This document shows, piece by piece, positions 8,944-15,003 of a stretch of DNA of 19,581 nt (position 1 is the first letter of the stretch; each line of letters begins with the position of its first letter). This DNA comes from CAZCQP01 sp964500895 (GTDB lineage: Bacteria > Bacillota > Clostridia > Lachnospirales > JAISER01): contig CAZCQP010000048.1 in NCBI GenBank assembly GCA_964500895.1, forward strand, positions 1-19,581. Direction: 5' to 3'. Made by a program: the position numbers and the translations under genes. The notes beneath the pieces are model-generated. The model was not told where the DNA came from, did not search any database, and worked only from the letters and a program-made list of their open reading frames with translations.

Positions 8944-8955
8944 ATTATAATAGCA
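8944..8955 (-). promoter_or_regulatory. candidate extended -10 element for the glycan operon
   Basis: On the minus strand this stretch reads TGCTATTATAAT. It can be read as an extended -10 (TG, one base, TATTAT) or as a perfect TATAAT shifted by three bases. It lies about 70 nt upstream of the first operon gene. No convincing -35 box is present (TTCAAG lies 18 nt upstream of TATAAT), so the call rests on the -10 alone. Confidence 0.35.
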
Positions 8956-9041
8956 GTAGCCGTTACGCTTGAACCATGCCACGGCTAAATATTGTGCTCA
9001 AAGTCAATTTTTAAAATGTTCTAGAGGCAAAAACATTCATA

Positions 9042-9072
9042 GTCTATGTTGCTTTTATTTAGCAATATAGAC
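9042..9072. repeat. 12-bp inverted repeat (hairpin) upstream of the glycan operon
   Basis: GTCTATGTTGCT and AGCAATATAGAC pair over 12 positions with one G-T wobble around a 7-nt AT loop. Neither strand has an adjacent T-run, so it is not a standard terminator. It lies in the otherwise gene-free stretch 8879-9186, between the operon and the transposase remnant. It could be an operator, a leader structure or an insertion-sequence trace. Confidence 0.5.
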
Positions 9073-9186
9073 TAATCCAAACGTAAAAAAGACAGAAAAT
9101 ACCAATATTTTTTTGTATAATAGTATAGCAGATTACAGGTTGAAATGCAACTGAAAAACTTTCTAAGCACGGAATTCAACTTTTGC

Positions 9187-9510
9187 CTATTCCATCCAAG
9201 AGTCCAGAACACTATTGCAATCAAGCACAACTTTTGAGAGAGGACGTTTGAGGTTTTTACTATCTTTATAGACTTTGACGGTGTTGAGCGCTATTTTGCA
9301 GACTATGTTTAGGTTTTGTTGTATATTTCTATCTTCTATGCAGCAAAAGTCCTCACAGAAATGAACATCATTTCTTATTTAACGTCCATCGTTTGCAGCT
9401 ATTCCTACGGTCTTTTCATCGACCGCAAAGTATTTGCCAATCTTACGGTAATATACTTTTTTTCATGCATTTCAAAAACTTTTAACACATCTGATACACT
9501 TATGCAAAGT
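9187..9510 (-). pseudogene. decayed ISAs1-type transposase remnant
   Basis: The best preserved part is 9187-9378 on the minus strand, 63 codons ending at TAG. It contains DVHFCEDFC, then a stretch IQQNLNIVCKIALNTVK and KRPLSKVVLDC, which match in style the C-terminal end of ISAs1/H-repeat family DDE transposases (catalytic Glu region followed by the N-L-x-x-x-x-K-x-A-L-N segment). An in-frame TAA stands at 9379-9381. Further upstream, fragments such as YFAVDEKTV and SVSDVLKVFEMHEKK appear in two different frames and may be scraps of the N-terminal half. If so, most of the middle, including the second catalytic Asp region, has been deleted. No ATG, intact frame or terminal inverted repeat was found. 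It is inactive and marks the edge of the AT-rich island. The family call comes from motif memory, not a search. Confidence 0.55.
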
Positions 9511-9578
9511 CCTTTTTCTTTTAATATTTAGCTGTACTTTCTTGTTTTTCAACATCAACACTCACCCTTTTTAAGTAG

Positions 9579-10391
9579 CTAAACAAGCAGCTGCAAGCCA
9601 TTGTTATTTGTATTGTTTTCAATACTGCTTCCCATGTCACCGGCATCGCCGCCGGCAACGGCTTTGCTTCCAACGGCAAATACGTTGGGGTTGCCCCCGG
9701 CTGCAACATTGTGTCCATCAAGGTGTTAGACCAGGAAGGGGCGGGCAGTTCCGCCGATGTGCTGGCGGGCATCCAATGGCTTCTGGATAATCGGAAGCGG
9801 TACAACATCCGGGTGGCGAACCTGTCCGTGGGCACCTCGGACACGCTGGAGCAGGACCCGCTGGTGCGCAGTGTGGAAGCCGTTTGGGATGCGGGCATCG
9901 TAGTGACGGTGGCGGCCGGCAACAACGGACCCGGGGCTGGCACCGTCACTTCCCCGGGCATTAGCCGCAAGGTCATCACCATCGGCGCCTCGGACGATAA
10001 CCAGTCGGTACAAATTTGGGGTGACACGCTGGAAAACTACTCGGGCCGGGGGCCAACGCCAGAATGCGTCATTAAGCCTGACATTTTGGCCCCCGGCGCA
10101 GACATTGTCTCCTGCCTCACACAAACACTGCCGGAAAGCAGGCTGAACAGCCACAAGACCAAAATTGTTTCATCCAGCTACATTCAAATGAGCGGCACCT
10201 CTATGTCCACGCCTATCGTCACCGGGGCCGTGGCATTGCTTTTGCAAAAATACAGCCATCTGCGGCCAGACCAGGTGAAGTTGATGCTTAAAAAAGCCGC
10301 CATCAATTTGAATTACCCCCAAAACCATCAAGGCTGGGGGCTCATCAACATTTATAAGCTTTTAAACGAGGAGGTTCGCCATGTCTTCTGA
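9579..10391 (+). pseudogene. 5'-truncated AprX-like subtilisin (S8) protease
   Basis: The frame is open from just after a TAG at 9576-9578 to the TGA ending at 10391, but recognisable subtilase sequence begins only near 9627. There SHVTGIAAGNG supplies the catalytic His (codon 9633-9635) without the normal GHGTH context. Downstream features are intact: GVAPGCNIVSIKVL, NLSVGT, the oxyanion Asn in VAAGNNGPG, SGRGPTP, KPDILAPG and the catalytic Ser in SGTSMSTPIVTGAVALLLQ. The catalytic Asp region and the start are missing, and the roughly 16 codons before the His do not resemble a subtilase. The order and spacing are like cytoplasmic AprX-type proteases. GC content is clearly higher than in the glycan genes to the left. 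The gene appears to have lost its 5' end to the neighbouring AT-rich insertion and is most likely non-functional, although the remaining reading frame has no stops. Confidence 0.85.
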
Positions 10392-10923
10392 TATGCGGGA
10401 AGCCATTCAAATGATGCAAAACAGCCAGCAAATGCAAAAAGACATTCAAGACGCCTTTGCCCTTGCGCAAAATATGTTGCAGGAAAAATATGTAACACGG
10501 TTGGCCAAGGCGGTGCAAAGCCAACATCAACAAGCATTGGAAGCACCTTCCAAAGAGGTACAGCTGATGCAGGCCATGAAAGCGTTTCTTCCCCCACACC
10601 GGCACGGGCAGATAGACCGGATGATTGACACCTTTATTTTAATGGGGGTCACCCAAACCATGCAGGCCCAATTTGCACCACGGCCACCCCACCCATCCAG
10701 GTCCAGCCATCCACTGTCTGCCTCGGAAGCTGCCACCATGCCCGGCCAGTTCCATGCCCCCCCGGAGCATTTCGACACGCAAAGCAGTCACGATGCCTCT
10801 GTACATGCCGATGGGGTGTACGACATGGATTATGCTTGTTTAAACCAAAAAAAACAACCGGCTGCGGTTGCCCCGGAAATGCTGGCATTTTTATTGTTTC
10901 TCATGCCTTTCGGGCAGTCTTAA
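10381..10923 (+). CDS. hypothetical protein, helical N-terminus and Pro/His-rich middle
   Basis: This 180-residue protein is not recognised. Its ATG overlaps the subtilase end by 11 nt, and a strong GAGGAGG lies six nt before it (10368-10374), so it was probably co-translated with the protease. Residues 1-55 are Gln/Met-rich and helical. Residues 59-88 (LMQAMKAFLPPHRHGQIDRM and onward) have the look of a small clostridial helical family in which a PFLPPE-like turn is followed by an IDRAI-like helix; this is weak. Residues 98-146 are rich in Pro, His and Ser and probably disordered. The C-terminus is hydrophobic (MLAFLLFLMPFG). No signal peptide is seen. It may depend on the protease for expression and could be orphaned by the loss of the subtilase 5' end. 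Confidence 0.7.
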   Translation: MSSDMREAIQMMQNSQQMQKDIQDAFALAQNMLQEKYVTRLAKAVQSQHQQALEAPSKEVQLMQAMKAFLPPHRHGQIDRMIDTFILMGVTQTMQAQFAPRPPHPSRSSHPLSASEAATMPGQFHAPPEHFDTQSSHDASVHADGVYDMDYACLNQKKQPAAVAPEMLAFLLFLMPFGQS

Positions 10924-10941
10924 CACATACGCTATTGTCAT

Positions 10942-11000
10942 AAAAATATTAAGGGTTTACGCAAAACATGGGCTGTTCTGCGTAAACCCTTAATATTTTT
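10942..11000. terminator. 22-bp perfect inverted repeat, probable bidirectional terminator
   Basis: The arms at 10942-10963 and 10979-11000 are perfectly complementary over 22 bp around a 15-nt loop. The core is AAGGGTTTACGCA/TGCGTAAACCCTT. The outer part is AT-rich and ends in T5 on the plus strand. Flanking TGTCA and TGACA extend the symmetry after a 2-nt bulge. It begins 18 nt after the stop of the 180-residue gene, which fits a terminator. The length and perfection are more than a terminator needs, so a small mobile repeat is an alternative. Confidence 0.75.
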
Positions 11001-11101
11001 GACAAAATTGGACATCATAACCCATGAAAATTTTTTTGGAACTTATGTATGCCGTTTTCGTTTTAAGGAATGTAAACCATTTAGCAAAGGAGATTATAAG
11101 C

Positions 11102-12148
11102 ATGAAAAAGAAAGTATGTATAGGCCTTTTAGCTGCTGCCCTTATTGGTGTTTTAACCGTTCAAGCATACGGGATGGCCACCATGAACAGTGATACCAAA
11201 CAAGCAACGCAGACCGAAGCCACCACAACCGAAACAACTGAAACAACCCAAACAGAACAAACAAAAGCTGCACCTGCGGCAGGTGAAGAAGAAGTGCCTC
11301 AAACAGAGCAAGGAATGCTTTCTGTAAAAGGTGAAATTACTGAAATTGCCCAAAACGACCACTTGCTCTCTTTAACAGTGGCGGCAGAGGATGGCCAGGA
11401 ATACATCTACCACTTGGCAGACAGCACATTCCTGTACTGTTCCGACACCCTGGCCCCCATCGGCCCCGGCAAATTTGAAGTAGGCCAAAAAGTACTGGTT
11501 GCCTACAATAAAAACACACCCATGACCATGAGTTTGCCGCCGCAAATCACCCCTCAAGTGGTGGTACACATGGGCACCAAAAAACCGATGAACGCAAAAG
11601 TGGATTTTTTTAATGCCGAAGGCTTAAGTGCAGACGGCCAATTGCAACTGAATTTATCTGAAGAAACCGCCATTGAAGACGTGGAAGGCAACCAGATAAA
11701 CCGGGAGCATATTAAAGACAAAACCCTTCTGGTGTTCTACAGCACAGAAACCAGAAGCATCCCTCCCCAAACCTCCCCTGAAAAAGTGGTTTGCGTTTCA
11801 GATGTGCCCAAGGAATTTGTGGAGGAAGTAAAGGAAGACAAAACACAAGACACAGAAAAAGAATCGGCAACTGAAGAAAAACCAGCCGCCCAACTGGAAA
11901 CCCATAAAGCCAACGGCGTTGAATATATTAAATTGCGTGATGCCGCAGAAGCTTATGGCTACACCATCACCTGGGATGACGCTAAAAAATGCGCAACCCT
12001 CACCAAAAACGATGAAACATGCACCATCGCCTTAAATGAAAAAGCGTATGAAAGCAAAGGGGAAAAGAAAACCTTTACCCATGCACCCATCATTGTGGAA
12101 GACCGCATTTATGTGGAGCAAGACTTTGCCAAGCTCATTGCAGAATAA
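11102..12148 (+). CDS. secreted protein with two related modules and a copper amine oxidase-like C-terminal domain
   Basis: The start at 11102 is chosen because AAAGGAG lies nine nt upstream and the protein then opens with a signal peptide (MKKKVCIGLLAAALIGVLTV, ending near AYG at 22-24). An ATG 26 codons upstream has no ribosome binding site. The mature 348-residue precursor has a Thr/Glu-rich linker (30-70), then two related beta-rich modules (about 73-157 and 165-235), which end in SLPPQITPQVVV and SIPPQTSPEKVV. A second acidic linker (238-262) follows. The C-terminal domain (about 268-348) contains VEYIKLRDAAEAYGYTITWD, the signature of the copper amine oxidase N-terminal (stalk) domain common in clostridial extracellular proteins, although no amine oxidase catalytic domain is present. 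It is probably secreted or wall-associated; function is unknown. It is convergent with the dipeptidase gene. Confidence 0.85.
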   Translation: MKKKVCIGLLAAALIGVLTVQAYGMATMNSDTKQATQTEATTTETTETTQTEQTKAAPAAGEEEVPQTEQGMLSVKGEITEIAQNDHLLSLTVAAEDGQEYIYHLADSTFLYCSDTLAPIGPGKFEVGQKVLVAYNKNTPMTMSLPPQITPQVVVHMGTKKPMNAKVDFFNAEGLSADGQLQLNLSEETAIEDVEGNQINREHIKDKTLLVFYSTETRSIPPQTSPEKVVCVSDVPKEFVEEVKEDKTQDTEKESATEEKPAAQLETHKANGVEYIKLRDAAEAYGYTITWDDAKKCATLTKNDETCTIALNEKAYESKGEKKTFTHAPIIVEDRIYVEQDFAKLIAE

Positions 12149-12152
12149 TGAA

Positions 12153-12199
12153 AAACAGCTGCCGGTGGCACCGCCACCGACAGCTGTTTCTTTTTATTC
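12153..12199. terminator. bidirectional rho-independent terminator
   Basis: AAACAGCTG (12153-12161) and CAGCTGTTT (12181-12189) form the outer stem. CGGTGGC and GCCACCG form a GC-rich inner stem after one mismatch, with an ACC loop. CTTTTTATT follows on the plus strand, and an A5 run precedes on the left (T-run for the minus strand). It lies between the convergent genes ending at 12148 and 12194 and can serve both. Confidence 0.9.
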
Positions 12200-13360
12200 A
12201 AATGTGCCTTTCACCAATAGCTTTTTGTTGGCCATCATCACTTGCCCCATGGCCAGCACGGTGTCCACAGCCAGGGTGTCTGCATCCAGCAGCACCAAGT
12301 CCGCATCTTTACCCGGGGCAATTTCACCTTTTTGTTTCAGCTTTAAGGTTTTGGCCGGGCTAGAGGTAATCACCTGAATGGCGGTTTCCAGGGGAACCCC
12401 TTCAATGCGTACCGCATCCGCCACTTCTTTAATCAAGTAATCCATCTTACCCACACCAAGGCCCACCAGCTCTCTTTGGGCATTAAACACCGGCAAAGAA
12501 CCTTGCCCGTCGGAAGAAAAAGAAATATTATCAACAGGCACACCAGCGTCCAGCATCTTTTTAAGCCCAACAGAACATTTCACTTCGTCTTCGTCCAAAT
12601 AGGCTGGGTCCGGGCAGATGGTGAAATCCACCTTGCCTCCCCTTTTGGCATAAGCAATACCGGCCTTAAACAGCGCCGTGCTGCGGTTAATGTGGGTGGG
12701 CAACATCTGGCCAATGGGAATGGTGGTGTTATCCACAATGGCTTCCAGCAAAGAAAGCTTATCTTCCCCATCCCCCATGTGAATGTTCACCACGCCCGCT
12801 TTACCAGAAAGCATTCCCCCCACACGGGCATCTGCCAGCAGTTTGGCCAGCTCTGTGAAGTTGGGCTGGGAAGAACGGTGGTCGGCCACGGCAATCTCCC
12901 CCACCCCGATAATTTCTTCAATGAGGATGATGTCTTCACGAATGCCGCCCATTAACGTGCGCACCGGCACATCGTAAGACCCTGTGTAAATAAAACAGCT
13001 AACCCCTTCTTCTTTCAACCCTTTGGCTTTGGCCACCAGGCTTTTCATGCTGCGGGTCACCCCGTCTGTGCCTAGGCAGCCCACCACCGTGGTTACCCCC
13101 GCTTCCACCATGGTGCTTAACACCAGTTCCGGGGTTCTTGTTTTATAGCTGCCTTCGCCGCCGCCACCCAAAATATGGGCATGGCTGTCTACAAAACCGG
13201 GCACCATGATTTTTCCTGTGCCATCAATCACTTCACATGGCACGTTGCCATTCAGAGCAATGGCATCCTGCAAACAACCAATGTGGGTACCTTCAACAAG
13301 CACATCTTTTTTGCCTATGTATTTTGGTGTGTAGACTTCCACATTCTTTATGATTTTCAT
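12194..13360 (-). CDS. iadA: isoaspartyl (beta-aspartyl) dipeptidase
   Basis: This 388-residue amidohydrolase-superfamily enzyme should cleave isoaspartyl dipeptides, removing beta-linked Asp residues that arise from protein damage or from peptide catabolism in the cytoplasm. Seen in the sequence: the metal pair H60/H62 in DSHAHILGGGGEG, the family-typical GSYDVPVRTLMGG (124-139), DHRSSQP (160-166), H194 in HMGDGED, H223 in PTHINRS, and the catalytic D284 in SSDGQGS. The length equals that of characterised IadA (about 390). At the position of the carbamylated bridging Lys162 of E. coli IadA, this protein has Glu155 (in GEIAVADH), which could bridge the metals directly. The start follows a GAGG at about 8 nt. 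The gene lies 14 nt after the YfcC-type transporter gene and ends at a strong terminator, so it is the last gene of that operon. Confidence 0.9.
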   Translation of the reverse strand: MKIIKNVEVYTPKYIGKKDVLVEGTHIGCLQDAIALNGNVPCEVIDGTGKIMVPGFVDSHAHILGGGGEGSYKTRTPELVLSTMVEAGVTTVVGCLGTDGVTRSMKSLVAKAKGLKEEGVSCFIYTGSYDVPVRTLMGGIREDIILIEEIIGVGEIAVADHRSSQPNFTELAKLLADARVGGMLSGKAGVVNIHMGDGEDKLSLLEAIVDNTTIPIGQMLPTHINRSTALFKAGIAYAKRGGKVDFTICPDPAYLDEDEVKCSVGLKKMLDAGVPVDNISFSSDGQGSLPVFNAQRELVGLGVGKMDYLIKEVADAVRIEGVPLETAIQVITSSPAKTLKLKQKGEIAPGKDADLVLLDADTLAVDTVLAMGQVMMANKKLLVKGTFE

Positions 13361-13374
13361 GGTATAACCTCACT

Positions 13375-14913
13375 TTAGTTCAGTCCAATAACCACGCCGG
13401 CAATAATGAAAATGGAGCCAAACAGGAACAAAAGCCCTTGGAATTTAATTTGGAATCTTGCCCAGTTCCAATAGCTAACACGGGCCGCACCAATACACGC
13501 AATGAGCACCCCAGAGGTCGGAACGATGGAGTTGGTGAAACCATCCCCCAACTGGAACGCCACAACGGCCACCTGCCTGGAAACACCCACCAGGTCTGCC
13601 AACGGTGCCATTAACGGCATGGACAAAGCAGCCTGGCCAGAGCCGGAAACCACAAAGAAGTTGAAAATAGACTGGAACACATACATAAACCAAGCGGAAA
13701 TAGCCGGTGGCAAACCGCCAATTAAATTGCCCGCACCGTGTAATATGGTGTTCAACACGCTGGGGGCATCCGCAGCCACGCCGCCCAAAACCACAATGAT
13801 GCCTTTGGCCATGGCCACCACCAGCGCCGCACCAAGCAGATCGGAAGCACCGGACTGGAAGGACGTGGCAATGTCGTCCACTTTCATGTTGTTCATTTTA
13901 AAGATAACCCCAATGATACCGGCCACAAAACCCATAACGAAAAATTGAGAGGTAATTTCAGGAATGTAGTACCCTTTCTTAACAACGCCCCAAATAATCC
14001 ACACAATGGCTGCAAACAGGGTGAGCAGCACCAAAATGTCCCCTGTGCCCATTTTCCCATCAATGCTTTGTTGAACATTGCCATTGTTTCTGAAAAAGGC
14101 GTCGGATTCATAACTGATGGATGAAGTGGGGTTCTTTTTTATCTTGCTTGCATACCACATGGTATACACGCAGCCCATCACCGTAAAAAATGTCCACATA
14201 AAGATGCGGAATGGTGCGCCGCTTAGTACCGGAATGCCGGAAACCCCCTGGGCAACAGCCAAGCTAAACGGGTTCATCCAGGATGTGGCAAAGCCCACTT
14301 GGGTGGCCACCGCCGTCACCATCAAGGCCACCAAAGAGTCATAGCCCATGGCCACCATCATGGGGGCTATGATGAGCACAAAGGGTATGGCTTCTTCCCC
14401 CATGCCAAACACAGCACCACCCAGAGAAAACAGAATGAAAAGCACCGGAATCATTAAAATTTCACGGCCTGCTGTCCGTCTGATAACGGTTTTCAAACCG
14501 TTGTCCACCGCACCCGTGCGCATTAAAATACCGAAAGCCCCACCCACAATGATGATGCAGGCAAAAACACCCACGGCAGAGCCCCATTTGTCGCCGGACA
14601 CCATGCCCTCAAAGATGTAATTCAAAATACCAATTTTGCCGTTAAAATCTTCTGTACCGAAGATGGGGGCGTTAGCCTTCATCACGTTGCCGGCTTCATC
14701 GGTAGCCAGCCGGAATGTTTCCGGAATCAGCACTGTCCGTGTTTTTTCGGTAGCACCTTGCATATAAGTTACTTCATGAACATCGAAAACACCTAAAGGT
14801 ACAATGTATGTAAGGAGTGCACAAAACAAAACCACACAAAAGATGATGACGTACGTATGGGGTACTTTGACCCGGCCTTCTTTTATCTTTGTAGCAGTAC
14901 TATCCTTGCTCAT
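13375..14913 (-). CDS. YfcC-family membrane carrier
   Basis: This 512-residue polytopic membrane protein is of the YfcC/DcuC/ArcD-like group, putative secondary carriers of dicarboxylates, amino acids or basic peptides. It begins with a short cytoplasmic tail and a first membrane helix (about 21-43, IIFCVVLFCALLTYIVPLGV), followed by an extracytoplasmic stretch (44-110). Many hydrophobic segments follow (about 112-132, 152-170, 176-200, and others to the C-terminus). Typical motifs are GMGEEAIPF at 170-178 and NPFSLAVAQ from 214. Length and layout fit full-length YfcC proteins. AAGGAGGAA just before the ATG is an excellent ribosome binding site. The isoaspartyl dipeptidase follows 14 nt downstream, suggesting that the carrier imports a peptide or amino-acid-like substrate or exports a product; this is inference. 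The substrate cannot be read from sequence. Confidence 0.88.
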   Translation of the reverse strand: MSKDSTATKIKEGRVKVPHTYVIIFCVVLFCALLTYIVPLGVFDVHEVTYMQGATEKTRTVLIPETFRLATDEAGNVMKANAPIFGTEDFNGKIGILNYIFEGMVSGDKWGSAVGVFACIIIVGGAFGILMRTGAVDNGLKTVIRRTAGREILMIPVLFILFSLGGAVFGMGEEAIPFVLIIAPMMVAMGYDSLVALMVTAVATQVGFATSWMNPFSLAVAQGVSGIPVLSGAPFRIFMWTFFTVMGCVYTMWYASKIKKNPTSSISYESDAFFRNNGNVQQSIDGKMGTGDILVLLTLFAAIVWIIWGVVKKGYYIPEITSQFFVMGFVAGIIGVIFKMNNMKVDDIATSFQSGASDLLGAALVVAMAKGIIVVLGGVAADAPSVLNTILHGAGNLIGGLPPAISAWFMYVFQSIFNFFVVSGSGQAALSMPLMAPLADLVGVSRQVAVVAFQLGDGFTNSIVPTSGVLIACIGAARVSYWNWARFQIKFQGLLFLFGSIFIIAGVVIGLN

Positions 14914-14954
14914 AACATTTCCTCCTTATGGGTTTGGTTACGAAGCCCTGGATA

Positions 14955-15000
14955 TAGCGTCTCTATAGCAATTCCAGAAAAAATTGCTATAGAGACACTA
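14955..15000. repeat. 19-bp inverted repeat between pyc and yfcC
   Basis: The arms TAGCGTCTCTATAGCAATT (14955-14973) and AATTGCTATAGAGACACTA (14982-15000) pair over 19 positions with one G-T wobble and an 8-nt loop. It starts three nt after the pyc stop and ends about 40 nt before the yfcC start. There is no T-run after the stem in the direction of transcription. It may be an mRNA-processing or stabilising hairpin, an operator, or a mobile repeat; an intrinsic terminator is less likely. Confidence 0.75.
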
Positions 15001-15003
15001 TGC

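Noticed and set aside
9116..9121. TATAAT on the plus strand
   Set aside because: No -35 box at proper spacing and no gene follows on that strand within reach; likely chance in an AT-rich stretch.
9316..9531. Plus-strand reading frame of 71 codons in the island-edge region
   Set aside because: The opposite strand carries transposase-like sequence here; the plus frame lacks a ribosome binding site and recognisable motifs.
9521..10154. Two long minus-strand frames opposite the subtilase
   Set aside because: They are low-complexity shadows of the GC-rich subtilase coding frame, which has clear catalytic motifs.
11024..11101. Upstream ATG that would lengthen the secreted protein by 26 residues
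   Set aside because: There is no ribosome binding site, and the extension would bury the signal peptide; the ATG at 11102 has AAAGGAG and begins MKKK.
12476..12955. Plus-strand frame of 159 codons
   Set aside because: It is antisense to the isoaspartyl dipeptidase, whose metal-binding motifs are all intact.
13502..13948. Plus-strand frame of 148 codons
   Set aside because: It is antisense to the YfcC carrier and reads as the complement of membrane-helix codons.
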